Of a DNA stretch of 60,830 nucleotides, positions 31,535 through 41,777 are shown one piece after another. Every line of letters starts with the position of its first letter. The stretch's first letter is position 1. Position numbers and translations under genes: made by a program. Where the stretch lies: contig QCHG01000007.1 of assembly GCA_003278045.1 (NCBI GenBank), positions 1-60,830 of the forward strand, given 5' to 3'. This stretch comes from Prochlorococcus sp. AG-402-A04. GTDB taxonomy: Bacteria > Cyanobacteriota > Cyanobacteriia > PCC-6307 > Cyanobiaceae. The notes beneath the pieces are model-generated. The model searched no databases. It was given only the letters and a program-made list of their open reading frames with translations, and was not told where the DNA came from.

Positions 31535-32144
31535 TTAATTTAGGCAATATAAGACCACTTTTCTTTTTATATTCTTCGAATGAATCATATTTTGAAAGAG
31601 ATTTATCTTTTTTTATCATTCTTGGTAGAAAAACTATAGAGAAAAATATTGCAAGGATTACTAATGGTATGAAACTCATTGAAAGTATGGCGAATGATAG
31701 ATAAATTAGTATTTCTCCTAGATAATTTGTATTCCTTATATTTTTGAAAAATCCTTCTTTAATTAGATCTTTTTTTAATTTAAGAGAAAAATATTTTTGA
31801 GCATCACTAGCAAAGTGTAAAAACACACCAATTATATTTATAGATACAGATGCAGCTATTAGGATATTTGGAACAGATTTCTGAGATGAGATAAGAATGT
31901 AGGGAGCTACCCAGTAACTTCCAAGGAAAATAAAACCAGTAACTGAAGTTAAAAAATTGATTTTTTCTTTAAAATAAGGATCTGGGAATATCTTTTCTTT
32001 TAGAAGCCAAAGTAATCCATAAGTACCATGCAGAGCTAAATAAACATAAGGAGCGATCGTAAAATTATCAAAAAAAATCATTAGACCTATCACTACAAAT
32101 GCAGTGAGCCCCTTATGTAGATTAATTATTTGATTAAGTTTCAT
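31527..32144 (-). CDS. DUF1295 / ICMT-like membrane methyltransferase
   Basis: 205 aa with five or six membrane spans. The C-terminal block LKKDLIKEGFFKNIRNTNYLGE is the R-H-P-N-Y-x-G-E type motif shared by isoprenylcysteine methyltransferase, steroid-5-alpha-reductase-like DUF1295 and related families (here RNTNYLGE). It ends KYDSFEEYKKKSGLILP. Probable SAM-dependent membrane enzyme; substrate unknown. ATG start. Confidence 0.8.
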   Translation of the reverse strand: MKLNQIINLHKGLTAFVVIGLMIFFDNFTIAPYVYLALHGTYGLLWLLKEKIFPDPYFKEKINFLTSVTGFIFLGSYWVAPYILISSQKSVPNILIAASVSINIIGVFLHFASDAQKYFSLKLKKDLIKEGFFKNIRNTNYLGEILIYLSFAILSMSFIPLVILAIFFSIVFLPRMIKKDKSLSKYDSFEEYKKKSGLILPKLNA

Positions 32145-32211
32145 CTTTTTTAATAATCTAAAAAATGAAATTATTTTCTGTGGATATAACCTAGGTCGTT
32201 AATAGTTTTAA

Positions 32212-32283
32212 TGGGCGATACTGGATTCGAACCAGTGGCCACTACCGTGTCGAGGTAGTGCTCTACCACTGAGCTAATCGCCC
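32212..32283 (-). tRNA. trnV: tRNA-Val(GAC)
   Basis: 72 nt cloverleaf on the minus strand: acceptor GGGCGAT/ATCGCCC with discriminator A, D arm GCTC/GAGC, anticodon stem CTACC/GGTAG, T arm ACTGG-TTCGAAT-CCAGT. The loop TCGACAC places GAC at the anticodon (32249-32251), reading GUC/GUU valine codons. CCA is not encoded. Position 33 reads C rather than the near-universal U. Confidence 0.95.
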
Positions 32284-32332
32284 CAATTGAGGAATTTTTA
32301 ATACCCCTTATAAGAAAATAGCAGGTTGCGTT

Positions 32333-33124
32333 TCATTTTCTAAGTAATTTAACTTTCCATCGTTCTCTTTTGGTTATTTCTAAATTTAGAATTTCGATAA
32401 ATCCTTTATTTTCAAGTTCTAGTTTGTCGCCAATTTTTAGATTAATTGTTGGCTTATTAACTTTACTTCCATTTAATCTGAGCATTCCATTTTCTATCCT
32501 TTCAATGATTTTGGTTCGTGATACCCTAAAGCCAGCTGAAGCTATAGCATCTAATCTTGTTGAAGCTTCTACTGTATTGACAAGTTTTCTTGATCTTCCA
32601 GAAGGTATTTGTAATTCATCTATACCTACTACATTAATTTTTACTTTTACGTCTCTTAAATAAAAAATCTTTTCATCTAGATGCTTAATATTTGAATTAT
32701 CAATTATCCCTTGTGCTCCCCTATCGCCAATAGTCCATATATCTCCAACTTTTATTTGATTAACCCCATTTTCAATTAAGAGAGATCTAAAGTCGTCTTG
32801 TGTAGCATTATCAAATAAAAAATTTCCATTAATTTTTATTCCTTGAGCTGGAAAATTACTTTTTAGCGCATCCTCTTCAGGAATATTATCTCCTCTAAAG
32901 CAAGCTATCCTAGATCTTTGAGAAGAGGAGAATCCTCCATAAATAAAAAATTTGAAATCATTTAAATTTTCAAAATCTTTTAAAATCTCTTCGCAAATAT
33001 AAGTTGAATTAAACCCAGTCCAATAAGTTTCCCAGTGTTTGTAGGCTAAGTTAGCAATATTTATTAATTCCTCAGTTTCTTTTTTGTGGTTTGAATTTAT
33101 TAAGATCTCTTTTAAGTCAATCAT
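32333..33124 (-). CDS. S4-domain RNA-binding protein (cyanobacterial PSII S4 / YlmH-like)
   Basis: 263 aa. The N-terminal YlmH-like region includes DFKFFIYGGFSSSQRSRIAC and GDIWTIGDRGAQGII. The S4 domain lies at about 186-245: STRLDAIASAGFRVSRTKII, then NGMLRLNGSKVNKP. In cyanobacteria and plants this family is annotated as photosystem II S4-domain protein. Binds structured RNA, probably rRNA or ribosomes. It abuts the next gene upstream by one base. Confidence 0.88.
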   Translation of the reverse strand: MIDLKEILINSNHKKETEELINIANLAYKHWETYWTGFNSTYICEEILKDFENLNDFKFFIYGGFSSSQRSRIACFRGDNIPEEDALKSNFPAQGIKINGNFLFDNATQDDFRSLLIENGVNQIKVGDIWTIGDRGAQGIIDNSNIKHLDEKIFYLRDVKVKINVVGIDELQIPSGRSRKLVNTVEASTRLDAIASAGFRVSRTKIIERIENGMLRLNGSKVNKPTINLKIGDKLELENKGFIEILNLEITKRERWKVKLLRK

Positions 33125-33691
33125 TTAGCCTTCTAAAAAAATTATATCTTTTGCTTCTGATTGTTTTATCAAAGCCCATGGTAATTCAGCTCCAATTTGA
33201 TTTTCAAGTAGAACAAGCCATTTACCCTCTTTATTAAAATTAATGATCGATCTTAACTCTTTATTTCTATTAATGTTGATACTTGCAGAAGAAACAAGGC
33301 TTCCTAAATATCCTGAACCCATTCCTAAAAGACCTCCAATTAATGAATCCCCGATGTTATTTAAACCAAGAAAGCTGAAGGTAGATAAATTTGTCATATT
33401 TGAAAAAGCTATTCCAGCTATAAACCCAAATGGCATAAGCCATCTACTCATATCTTGTTGTCTGATCTTTCTATCAAGTTTAGGATTTAAGATTCTTATA
33501 TCTTCAAAATTTTGAGATTTAAATAAGATATTTGCTTTCGCATTGAGCAATTCTGTTTCGTCTAATGATATTTTCTCACTTATTGGTGGGATCAAAATAG
33601 CTTCAGAGAGCATTACTGATTTTTCTTTGAAAACATCAAATAGCTGGATACATTTATCAATGTCTTCAAATATCACGATACTTTTAGTCAA
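33125..33691 (-). CDS. Conserved cyanobacterial hypothetical with Gly-rich membrane pair
   Basis: 188 aa, ATG start. Soluble N-terminal part (about 1-80) with QDMSRW before a hydrophobic, Gly/Ser-rich hairpin (FGFIAGIAFSNMTNLSTFSF and GLLGMGSGYLGSLVSSA), then a soluble end containing WLVLLENQIGAELPWALI. It directly precedes the S4 protein with no gap, so they are likely cotranscribed. Family recognised only as cyanobacterial-conserved. Confidence 0.78.
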   Translation of the reverse strand: MTKSIVIFEDIDKCIQLFDVFKEKSVMLSEAILIPPISEKISLDETELLNAKANILFKSQNFEDIRILNPKLDRKIRQQDMSRWLMPFGFIAGIAFSNMTNLSTFSFLGLNNIGDSLIGGLLGMGSGYLGSLVSSASININRNKELRSIINFNKEGKWLVLLENQIGAELPWALIKQSEAKDIIFLEG

Positions 33692-33790
33692 ATTTCAATC
33701 CTCAAATGTTTGTGTGTTATTCAAATTAATAAAATAAGATACATACACTATAGATTAAGTTAAAGTAAAAGATTAAAGAACCAATCTTAA

Positions 33791-35377
33791 ATGACAAAAG
33801 TTCTCATTACAGATCCAATTGATCAAACAGGAATCGATATTCTTTCACAAGTTGCTCAGGTTGATCAGAAGATAGGAATCTCAGACGCTGAGTTAGTTTC
33901 CATTATTAAAGATTATGATGCTCTAATGATTCGCTCTGGTACTCAAGTGACTGAAGAGATTATTAACTCTTCAAGTAAACTGAGAATCATTGGGAGAGCA
34001 GGAGTTGGAGTCGATAATGTAGATGTTAAGGCTGCTACGCAAAAAGGTGTCCTCGTGGTTAATTCTCCAGGGGGTAACACAATAGCTGCGGCTGAACATA
34101 CTATAGCTATGATGTTGGCCTTATCTAGACATATTCCAATTGCTAATAGTAGTACTTTGCTAGGTAAATGGGAGAGAAAGAAATTCGTTGGGAATGAGCT
34201 TTATAAGAAAAAATTAGGTGTAGTAGGTTTAGGGAAAATTGGCGCTCATGTAGCGAAAGTTGCTAATGCATTAGGAATGGAAGTTTGCGGATATGATCCC
34301 TTTGTTTCAACTGAAAGAGCTCAACAAATCCAAGTTAAACTATCTGATCTAGAAGATTTATTCCAACAATCCGATTATGTAACTTTGCATTTACCTCGCA
34401 CACCAGAGACAGAAAATTTAGTAAATATGGAGGTGCTTAAAAGTATGAAAAGTAGCGCAAAATTAATTAATTGTGCCCGAGGAGGCTTGATTGACGAAGA
34501 AGCATTAGCAGAAGCTTTAAATAAATCATTGATTGGAGGGGCTGCAATAGATGTCTTTTCAAAAGAACCTTTGGAATCTAATTCACCACTTTTGAAGGTT
34601 GAAAAGAATCTTATTCTTACCCCTCACTTAGGAGCATCTACTCGGGAAGCACAAGAAAATGTAGCGGTTGACGTTGCAGAACAAATTCGAGATGTCTTGC
34701 TTGGCTTATCTGCGAGAACTGCAGTTAACATACCAGGTTTGAGCCCTGATATTATGGATAGTCTAAAACCTCATTTGCAGTTAGCTGAAACAATGGGTCT
34801 GCTTATAAGCCAGCTTTCAGGTGGACAGATACAGAAATTAGAGGTTAAGCTTCAAGGCGAATTTGTTCAACATCCATCCCAGCCATTAATAATAGCTAGT
34901 CTGAAAGGGCTTCTAAGTAAAGCTTTGGGAGATAGGATCAATTATGTAAATGCTTCACTAGAAGCAGATTCAAGAGGCATTTCAGTAGTCGAGAGTAAAG
35001 ATGAGGCAAGACCTGAATTTGCTAGTGGATCACTTCAGTTAACCACTTTTGGAGATAATGGCGACCATAGCGTAGCAGGAAGCATTTTTGCTGATGGGGA
35101 ATTAAGAATTATTAGTATTGATCAATATCCTGTTAATGTATCTCCAAGTAGATACATGCTTGTTACCAGGCATAGGGATATGCCTGGTATTATTGGTAAG
35201 CTTGGTTCTTTATTGGGTAGCAACAATGTAAATATTGCCTCAATGCAAGTTGGGCGCAAAATTGTTAGAGGTGAAGCTGTTATGGTTCTAAGTATTGATG
35301 ATCCAATTCCTAATAAGTTGCTTGACACTATTATTGAAGTAGAGGGAATTACCAACGCTAATCCAGTTACTCTATAA
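33791..35377 (+). CDS. serA: D-3-phosphoglycerate dehydrogenase
   Basis: 528 aa, full type-1 SerA. First step of serine synthesis: 3-phosphoglycerate to phosphohydroxypyruvate with NAD+. Nucleotide-binding VGLGKIG (145-151); catalytic R230 (CARGG), E259 and H279 (TPHLGAST). An intervening domain follows at about 310-450, and the C-terminal ACT domain (about 455-528, [20 protein letters not shown]) is the serine-sensing regulatory module. ATG start; prmA follows 17 bp downstream. Confidence 0.97.
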   Translation: MTKVLITDPIDQTGIDILSQVAQVDQKIGISDAELVSIIKDYDALMIRSGTQVTEEIINSSSKLRIIGRAGVGVDNVDVKAATQKGVLVVNSPGGNTIAAAEHTIAMMLALSRHIPIANSSTLLGKWERKKFVGNELYKKKLGVVGLGKIGAHVAKVANALGMEVCGYDPFVSTERAQQIQVKLSDLEDLFQQSDYVTLHLPRTPETENLVNMEVLKSMKSSAKLINCARGGLIDEEALAEALNKSLIGGAAIDVFSKEPLESNSPLLKVEKNLILTPHLGASTREAQENVAVDVAEQIRDVLLGLSARTAVNIPGLSPDIMDSLKPHLQLAETMGLLISQLSGGQIQKLEVKLQGEFVQHPSQPLIIASLKGLLSKALGDRINYVNASLEADSRGISVVESKDEARPEFASGSLQLTTFGDNGDHSVAGSIFADGELRIISIDQYPVNVSPSRYMLVTRHRDMPGIIGKLGSLLGSNNVNIASMQVGRKIVRGEAVMVLSIDDPIPNKLLDTIIEVEGITNANPVTL

Positions 35378-35394
35378 AGTGGCCTAATCTATTA

Positions 35395-36306
35395 ATGGCA
35401 ATTAAAGAATGGTATAAACTAACTTTTCTGATAGAAAGTGATTCTGAAGAGATTATTATTTGGAAATTAAATGAGCTGGGAATATTTAGTTTTTCATTTG
35501 AATATTTAATTAAAAATGAAAATAAAAAAGAAGTGAATATATGGCTTCCAATTGATGATTGGGGCGAGAGTTCTAGAAGTAATTTTGAAAAAATAATTAG
35601 CAAACTTCTAAATATTAAACCCTCTAAGAATCAATTTTTTAACTGGAGTATCATTAAAGAGGAGGATTGGTTGACAAGCTGGAAGAAATATTGGGCTCCT
35701 GAATTAGTAGGAAATCATTTTTTAATATTGCCTTGTTGGATAAATCTAAATAAAAAGTTTAAAGATAAGCAAATCATTAAAATTGATCCTGGAGCAGCCT
35801 TTGGTACAGGAAGTCATCCCTCGACTTATCTTTGCTTGGAAAAAATGGAGAATATTTTATTTTCTGATAAAAAGGTACTAGATATTGGGAGTGGTAGCGG
35901 GATTTTGAGTGTTGCCGCAAGATTACTTGGCGCCAAAGAGGTTTGCGCAGTGGATAATGATTATTTAGCTATAAATTCGACTAATTCTAATTTTCAATTG
36001 AATTTCGGCAATTTAAACAATTTAAATACATATTTGGGATCTTTTAATGAGGTAATTTTAAAAAATCAACTCACACAATTTGATTTTGTTTTATGCAATA
36101 TTCTTGCTGAAGTAATAAAAGAAATGATTCCAAATATTTATAAGTGCTTGAGTAATAATGGGGAAGTCATTTTCAGTGGAATTCTGAATTCACAAAAAGA
36201 TGAAATTATAAAAATATTAATCCAGAATGACTTGAAATTAATGGATGTATCAACTAGAAAAGATTGGGCATGTGTTTCTGCGCAAAAAGCCAGCAATCCA
36301 ACCTAA
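35395..36306 (+). CDS. prmA: Ribosomal protein L11 methyltransferase
   Basis: 303 aa. N-terminal substrate-recognition region (about 1-90) with [13 protein letters not shown], then the Rossmann fold: [15 protein letters not shown] (130-144), SAM motif [15 protein letters not shown] (161-175), and [13 protein letters not shown], matching the N-I-L-A motif of PrmA. Methylates lysines of ribosomal protein L11. Cotranscription with serA is likely. Confidence 0.95.
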   Translation: MAIKEWYKLTFLIESDSEEIIIWKLNELGIFSFSFEYLIKNENKKEVNIWLPIDDWGESSRSNFEKIISKLLNIKPSKNQFFNWSIIKEEDWLTSWKKYWAPELVGNHFLILPCWINLNKKFKDKQIIKIDPGAAFGTGSHPSTYLCLEKMENILFSDKKVLDIGSGSGILSVAARLLGAKEVCAVDNDYLAINSTNSNFQLNFGNLNNLNTYLGSFNEVILKNQLTQFDFVLCNILAEVIKEMIPNIYKCLSNNGEVIFSGILNSQKDEIIKILIQNDLKLMDVSTRKDWACVSAQKASNPT

Positions 36307-36440
36307 GTATAAGTTTTTCTTATAGATACTCTTTCATACATTTTATTGTGTCATTTTTTACTTCAAAATCTCACATATCGACCTAATCGATGTTAAAAAT
36401 GTATTTGATAGGTATTAATTACCAACAATTTTTTATTTAA

Positions 36441-36740
36441 ATGGCTTCTTACAAAGTTACTCTCATCAGCGAAGGTGAAGGCCTCAATTCAACTATTGAA
36501 GTTCCTGATGACCAATACATCCTCGATGCGGCTGAAGAACAAGGTATCGACCTTCCTTATTCCTGCAGAGCTGGAGCATGTTCAACATGTGCTGGAAAAG
36601 TTACCTCAGGTAGTGTTGATCAATCTGATCAAAGCTTTTTGGATGATGACCAACTAGAAGCTGGTTTTGTTCTTACATGTGTTGCTTATCCAACATCTGA
36701 TGTAACAATTACAACTCATGCTGAGGAAGAATTGTATTAA
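36441..36740 (+). CDS. petF: Plant-type [2Fe-2S] ferredoxin
   Basis: 99 aa. Cysteines C42, C47, C50 and C80 in the plant-ferredoxin spacing ([13 protein letters not shown], then LTCVAYP). It takes electrons from photosystem I and passes them to FNR, ferredoxin-dependent nitrite reductase or glutamate synthase, and desaturases. The promoter region is the 134-bp gap after prmA. A clean terminator follows at 36786. Confidence 0.96.
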   Translation: MASYKVTLISEGEGLNSTIEVPDDQYILDAAEEQGIDLPYSCRAGACSTCAGKVTSGSVDQSDQSFLDDDQLEAGFVLTCVAYPTSDVTITTHAEEELY

Positions 36741-36785
36741 TTATAAAAAATTAACTTTTCTAAGTTGATTATTAATTATTTCTCT

Positions 36786-36813
36786 GCCACCCTCTATTAA
36801 GGTGGCTTTTTTT
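36786..36813 (+). terminator. Terminator after petF
   Basis: GCCACC (36786-36791), nine-base loop, GGTGGC (36801-36806), then TTTTTTT. It lies only 4 bp before the start codon of the next plus-strand gene. Confidence 0.85.
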
Positions 36814-36817
36814 GTAA

Positions 36818-37186
36818 ATGAATAAATTTGAATTTTTCAAGACTGGCAGTGTTCAATCAAGTTATGGAGGTCAGTACAGTTATAAAATAATTGGACCATG
36901 TTGCAGACTTTATGATAGGGAAGAGTTACCTTGGCCCTGCTCAAGGCTTGCTTGGAGAAGTAAAGAGCCTAGTTGGAGAAGAATAGGTTCTAGGTTCGTT
37001 GCTGATATGGCTTCAAGAAAATGCCCATCTTACTCAGTTCAGATCTTGGAACCTGGATCTAAACCTGTTGAGACAGTAATAACTCTTTTTTCGAAGAAAT
37101 TTTCTTCTGATATACAAGAATGGTGGTATAGCAAAAAACCAGGCTCAAAAGAGCCTGGTAATATATTCCCTTATGAAGTTAGTTAG
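36818..37186 (+). CDS. Conserved cyanobacterial hypothetical protein (122 aa)
   Basis: ATG start. Contains GPCCRLYDREELPWPCSRL, WRSKEPSWRRIGSRFVADM and SRKCPSYSVQILEPGSKPVE. The Cys-Cys and later Cys residues plus the WPC motif look conserved, but no name is known to me. Its last codons (KKPGSKEPGN) hold the minus-strand terminator of the opposite gene. Confidence 0.75.
   Translation: MNKFEFFKTGSVQSSYGGQYSYKIIGPCCRLYDREELPWPCSRLAWRSKEPSWRRIGSRFVADMASRKCPSYSVQILEPGSKPVETVITLFSKKFSSDIQEWWYSKKPGSKEPGNIFPYEVS
37133..37159 (-). terminator. Minus-strand terminator inside the opposite gene
   Basis: ACCAGGCTC (37138-37146), AAAA loop, GAGCCTGGT (37151-37159): a 9-bp perfect stem. On the minus strand it is followed by TTTTTT (37133-37138 on plus is A-run), giving a textbook terminator 37 bp after the stop of the pentapeptide gene, but within the coding sequence of the plus-strand gene. 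Confidence 0.85.
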
Positions 37187-37195
37187 CTTTAAATA

Positions 37196-37744
37196 TTATG
37201 CTTTTGGCTTTGGAGGCATATAACCTTTTAAGCCGGTGCATTCAAGACTATCAATTGTATTAACTCCAGTTTGTGAGTTAGTTCCACTAGCTCTTTCACA
37301 TAAAGATTTTCTCTGAGAAAGATCAAGATTTGCGTCAGTAAAGTCTGCTCCATCAATAATTGCTCCATCAAAAACACTTTTCATAAGCTCACCATTGGTA
37401 AGATTGGCATCTGTAAAATCAGCATTATCAAAGCGTGTTGCATATGCAATGAGGTCCGTCATATTGGCTCCTTTAAAACTGGAGTTTTTTGCGGTTGTTA
37501 CGCTCATATATGCGCCTTGAAGATTAGCTTCTCCTAAATCTTGATTAGATAAATCATATTTAACGTATTCAGTATTATGAAGGTCGGCGCCGTGAAGATC
37601 ATCTTTTAGTACGTCAACTGATGAAGGATCACTAGGATAGAGTGCGTTTGCGCAGATTGGATTAATAAGTAAACCAATAATTAATGGAAGAAAAATAAAC
37701 AGTCTTTTACAAGACTTATGTAGTGATGAAAAAATAGAAACCAT
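37196..37744 (-). CDS. Exported pentapeptide-repeat protein
   Basis: I chose the ATG at 37744, which gives a good signal peptide (HKSCKRLFIFLPLIIGLLIN, cut near CANA). ATGs at 37756 and 37798 also exist. The mature part has A(D/N)LXX repeats (DLHGADLHN, QDLGEANLQG, FKGANMTDL, FDNADFTDANLTN, FDGAIIDGADFTDANL) over about 110 residues, then a Cys-containing tail ending YMPPKPKA. Likely thylakoid-lumen or periplasmic; a beta-helix fold, function unknown. Confidence 0.85.
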   Translation of the reverse strand: MVSIFSSLHKSCKRLFIFLPLIIGLLINPICANALYPSDPSSVDVLKDDLHGADLHNTEYVKYDLSNQDLGEANLQGAYMSVTTAKNSSFKGANMTDLIAYATRFDNADFTDANLTNGELMKSVFDGAIIDGADFTDANLDLSQRKSLCERASGTNSQTGVNTIDSLECTGLKGYMPPKPKA

Positions 37745-37830
37745 TTCGATCAACATCAATATAGAAAACCTATGACTATTATTCCATGGGTTGGTCATTT
37801 GCGACCCTTCTTCTCACGAACTGTTGCAGT

Positions 37831-38769
37831 TTATTTTATTTCTGCCGTTAGAAAATCTTTTGCAAGTTCAGTATTCGGAAAGACTTTTTGAGCCTCTTTA
37901 AGCAAATCGCTTGGCGTGATTGCATTCTTATTGGTGTACCTTGGACTTAAATGAGTAATAATTAATTTTTTTGTGTTAGATAATAATGCTGTTTTGGCAG
38001 CCATGATTGTTGTGGAATGTAATTTTTCGTAGGCCATGCTTTCATCCTCCTCTGAAAAAGTCGATTCATGTACTAGTAAATCGGCATTTTTTGATAGTGA
38101 AACAGCTGATTCGCTAAACACTGTATCTGTGCAATAAACAAAACTTTCACCCTTTCTAGGAGGTCCACAGAATTCTTTCCCATCGAATGCCCTACCATCC
38201 GCTAATACGACTTTTTTACCTTGTTGCAGTTCTGAATAAATTGGTCCAGGCGCAATTTTTAGAGACTCTGCTTTTTTGATATTAAATATACCTGGCTTAT
38301 CTTTTTCACTTACCCTAAAACCATAAGCAGGTATTTTATGTTTAAGGCAGGCACAATTTACTTTTATTATGTTGTTTTCAAATAGAATTTTATTTTCTGA
38401 TGCAAAATTTTCAACTTCTACAAAATGTAATGGGAAAGACAATTTGCAAAAACTACTTTTAAGCGCTGAATTTATAAAACTTCGCAACCCTGAAGGACCA
38501 TATATTTCAATACCCTCACTATTTCCTGATAAACCTAAGGTAGCTAAAAGTCCAGGCAAACCATAAATATGATCACCATGCATATGTGTAATAAATATTT
38601 TCTTAATTTGTGAAGATTTAATATTGCTTTTCATTATTTGATGTTGCGTTCCTTCTCCGCAATCAAAAAGCCAAACTTCAGATGACTGTGATAATTTAAG
38701 CGCTAGGGAAGAAACATTTCTCGTTAAGGATGGGACACCTGAGCTCGTCCCTAAGAAGGTGATATTCAC
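37831..38769 (-). CDS. rnz: Ribonuclease Z
   Basis: 312 aa, long bacterial RNase Z. Zinc site HMHGDH (62-67) with DCGEGTQ before it and later HESTFSEEDE and THLSPRYT. Removes the 3' trailer of pre-tRNA, needed where CCA is not encoded, as for the tRNA-Val here. ATG start. Confidence 0.95.
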   Translation of the reverse strand: MNITFLGTSSGVPSLTRNVSSLALKLSQSSEVWLFDCGEGTQHQIMKSNIKSSQIKKIFITHMHGDHIYGLPGLLATLGLSGNSEGIEIYGPSGLRSFINSALKSSFCKLSFPLHFVEVENFASENKILFENNIIKVNCACLKHKIPAYGFRVSEKDKPGIFNIKKAESLKIAPGPIYSELQQGKKVVLADGRAFDGKEFCGPPRKGESFVYCTDTVFSESAVSLSKNADLLVHESTFSEEDESMAYEKLHSTTIMAAKTALLSNTKKLIITHLSPRYTNKNAITPSDLLKEAQKVFPNTELAKDFLTAEIK

Positions 38770-38842
38770 TTATTTATGATATTTTTATTGTTATATCTGG
38801 ATTAAATGTAGACTTTTAGTCAAACTTAGGCAAATTTAGCAT

Positions 38843-40033
38843 TTGTTTTTAAACAAAGTGATACTTAAATTTAATAATAAATATAGCAAATATTGCCTTA
38901 TAAGTATTTTATTTATTTGTGTTTTTCAAAGTGAAAGTGTCTTTGCATCGAGAGAGCCAAAAATTAGAGTTTTGATATCAAAAAATAATAATTTAAGGAT
39001 CAGATCAGATAGATCAATTCCTTTAACCATAGAGGGTAAATTTTTTTCAAGCAAAAAAATCAAAGGCTTAACTTTGAAAAATGAGAAAAATAGAAAAATT
39101 TTATATTTCGATAAGAATAAACAAAAAAAATATGACTTAAAAAGTAATCAACAATTTCAAGTGAGTTCTTCTGATGGAAGAGGAATATGGGTAGGTCAGA
39201 AGAGATTTGCTGGTAAGCTTAATCTCTTTGTTCTTGACTCCGAAATATTGGTAGTAAATGTTCTAGGAATAGAAAAATACCTTAATAGCGTAGTGGGTTC
39301 AGAAATGCCAACAAAATGGCCTATTGAAGCATTAAAGGCACAAGCAATTGCCTCTAGAACTTATGCTTTAAAGCAAAAGGGAAATAATTTATTTGATATA
39401 GATTCAACCCAAAAAAACCAAGTCTACAATGGCTTGGAGTCAAGAACTTATAAAACTATCAGAGCCGTTAAAAGTACAAGATCTTTGGTTTTAACGTATA
39501 AAAATAAATTAATTAATGCTTTGTTTCATAGCAGCTCAGGTGGAATGACAGAAAATAGTCAAGATGTATGGAAGAATAAATATCCATATTTATCAAGTGT
39601 GAAAGATTTTGATAAAAATAATCCAAAATTTAGATGGCAAAAAAAAATTTCGAGTAAAGAATTAATAAATTTATTTCCAAAGATTGGAGGTTTAAACAAT
39701 ATAGAGATTTTAGATATTACTAGTACAGGGAGGGTAAAAAATTTAAAACTTATTGGGGCTTATGGTTCTGATCAAATGTCTGGGGTAGCTTTAAGAAAAA
39801 GATTAGGCCTTAAAAGTAATTTTATGAGATTTAAATTTTTTGAGGAAGAATTAAACAATAACACTTCCCAAAAGAAAGGGTTGATAGTTTTTGGACAGGG
39901 ATCAGGTCATGGGGTAGGAATGAGTCAATGGGGTGCTAAATATCTGGCGTCTAGCGGTCAAAAAGCTGAAAGAATATTAAAGCATTTTTATAAGGGTGTT
40001 CAGATTAAACCTTTTAGAAAAGATTACCTATAA
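38843..40033 (+). CDS. SpoIID/LytB domain protein
   Basis: 396 aa, TTG start (a GTG 15 bases in is an alternative). A signal peptide or N-terminal anchor is visible (YCLISILFICVFQSESVFAS). The SpoIID core contains GIEKYLNSVVGSEMPTKWPI, EALKAQAIASRTYAL and FGQGSGHGVGMSQWGAKYL. SpoIID is a peptidoglycan lytic transglycosylase; cyanobacterial versions are probably wall-remodelling enzymes in the periplasm. Convergent with truB. Confidence 0.87.
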   Translation: MFLNKVILKFNNKYSKYCLISILFICVFQSESVFASREPKIRVLISKNNNLRIRSDRSIPLTIEGKFFSSKKIKGLTLKNEKNRKILYFDKNKQKKYDLKSNQQFQVSSSDGRGIWVGQKRFAGKLNLFVLDSEILVVNVLGIEKYLNSVVGSEMPTKWPIEALKAQAIASRTYALKQKGNNLFDIDSTQKNQVYNGLESRTYKTIRAVKSTRSLVLTYKNKLINALFHSSSGGMTENSQDVWKNKYPYLSSVKDFDKNNPKFRWQKKISSKELINLFPKIGGLNNIEILDITSTGRVKNLKLIGAYGSDQMSGVALRKRLGLKSNFMRFKFFEEELNNNTSQKKGLIVFGQGSGHGVGMSQWGAKYLASSGQKAERILKHFYKGVQIKPFRKDYL

Positions 40034-40036
40034 AAG

Positions 40037-40960
40037 TTATTTTGCATTAAGGACTAATTTTGGATTTATATTAGATTGCTCTTTATTTAAGAAGCCTATT
40101 CCAAGTAATGTTTGCTTTTTATCTATTACTTTTATGGGTTTTTTATAGTCAAAAGATTTGCTTTCCTGGAAGTTATTAATATCAACTTTAATAGCTCTTC
40201 CTGTTTGCCAAAAATTGATTTGTTCTTCATCACTTAAGGTAAATGTTGAAATGTGATTAAGAGCAGAAATTGTTGGAATAATAAAATTTTTCGCATTTTT
40301 CTTTCCGTTTTCTTTTTCGATATCAGATATTTTTATCGAGTTTTCTTCATCAAAGCCACAAGCTGAAATTCTTTTTAGTTTTAGAAGGCAACCTTCGGAC
40401 TTGAGCATTTCTCCTATATCTCTCGCGATTGATCTTATATATGTGCCTGCTGAACACTTTACTTTTATTTCTATGATTCCGTTAATTTGGTCCCATTTCA
40501 TTAAAATAAGTTCGTCAATTTTTATTTCTCTTGGTGCTAATTCAAAAAATTCATTCCTGAAAGATTTTTTATAAGCCCTCTCACCATTAATGTGAACACT
40601 AGATACTTTCGGCGGAATTTGTTTGATAATTCCTCTAAATCTATTTAAGTATTGATCTAATTTTTCATCACTGATTTTAGGCCAACTTTTTTGATTAATT
40701 ATTTCTCCGTGAATATCATCAGTGTTAGTTCTTATACCTAATTTAATTTGTCCAATGTAAGTTTTACCCTGAGGAAGATATTGAATAAATCTTGTTGCAC
40801 TTCCGATTGCGATTGGTAATGTTCCTATAACTTCAGGGTCTAGGGTTCCTGTGTGACCGACTTTTTTTGTATTAAGTAACCTCCTTATTTGTTTAACACA
40901 ATCATGAGAGGTACAGCCTTTATCTTTATTAATTACTAAGAATCCATCTTTAGTTTCCAT
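40037..40960 (-). CDS. truB: tRNA pseudouridine(55) synthase
   Basis: 307 aa. Makes pseudouridine 55 in the T loop of tRNAs. Catalytic D41 in [27 protein letters not shown] and [19 protein letters not shown] (as [14 protein letters not shown]) are the later TruB motifs. The C-terminal domain after about 230 is variable. ATG start. Confidence 0.95.
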   Translation of the reverse strand: METKDGFLVINKDKGCTSHDCVKQIRRLLNTKKVGHTGTLDPEVIGTLPIAIGSATRFIQYLPQGKTYIGQIKLGIRTNTDDIHGEIINQKSWPKISDEKLDQYLNRFRGIIKQIPPKVSSVHINGERAYKKSFRNEFFELAPREIKIDELILMKWDQINGIIEIKVKCSAGTYIRSIARDIGEMLKSEGCLLKLKRISACGFDEENSIKISDIEKENGKKNAKNFIIPTISALNHISTFTLSDEEQINFWQTGRAIKVDINNFQESKSFDYKKPIKVIDKKQTLLGIGFLNKEQSNINPKLVLNAK

Positions 40961-41036
40961 TTTTAATATTAAGAATACTTTGAGAAAGATTTATAAACAT
41001 TCTATGATTTTGTTATTGGATATTTAGAGTAAGAAA

Positions 41037-41777
41037 TTGCAGAAGAATAATTTTATTTTAAAAGAATTTTTAGACAATGCTTTTAATTTGAAATCACATT
41101 TAATGGAATATTTATCTATTAGAGAATGTGATTTAGATGGATTCCTTTCAAATGCAAAGATGAATTTGGCAAATTCCCATCCTGGAGATGCCTTAAATGA
41201 TGTTTCGGATTTTTATACTGAGATTGTGGGAGATAGGCATGTGGCTGATTTAGCTGCTTGGCATATCACAAGTAGGGACTACATCGCTGATACTTTAAAA
41301 CTTCAACAGAGATTTTCTAGAGATTTAGTTTTGGATTTTGGAGGAGGTATTGGTACTCATGCCTTAGCTAACGCTATGTCATCAAGAGTTAAGCATGTTT
41401 TTTTTGTAGATATTAATCAAACAAATAGAAATTTTGTTGAATACAGGGCTAAGAAATTAGGAGTCGAAAAAAAACTTTCCTTTTGTAAGACAATTCAAGA
41501 TACACAAATATTGAAATTTGATACGATAGTTTGTCTTGATGTCTTGGAACATCTTGCAGATCCAGCTTCTCAAATTAATACTTTCAGTGGGCTTATGGAT
41601 AGTAATTCTATTGCTTTATTCAATTGGTATTTTTACAAAGGCGACAAGAATGAATACCCATTTCATATCGACGATAGACAAATAGTTGAAAAGTTTTTTG
41701 AGACACTTCAATCAAATTTTTTAGAAGTATTTCATCCTGTTCTTATAACTACAAGAGCTTACAAGAAAATTAGATAA
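41037..41777 (+). CDS. Class I SAM-dependent methyltransferase
   Basis: 246 aa, TTG start. SAM motif [15 protein letters not shown] (98-112), an acidic strand-end ([12 protein letters not shown]), and [14 protein letters not shown] as motif post-II. The N-terminal 90 residues are a helical cap without recognised family. Substrate unknown. Stop overlaps the convergent rpmA by 8 bp. Confidence 0.82.
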   Translation: MQKNNFILKEFLDNAFNLKSHLMEYLSIRECDLDGFLSNAKMNLANSHPGDALNDVSDFYTEIVGDRHVADLAAWHITSRDYIADTLKLQQRFSRDLVLDFGGGIGTHALANAMSSRVKHVFFVDINQTNRNFVEYRAKKLGVEKKLSFCKTIQDTQILKFDTIVCLDVLEHLADPASQINTFSGLMDSNSIALFNWYFYKGDKNEYPFHIDDRQIVEKFFETLQSNFLEVFHPVLITTRAYKKIR

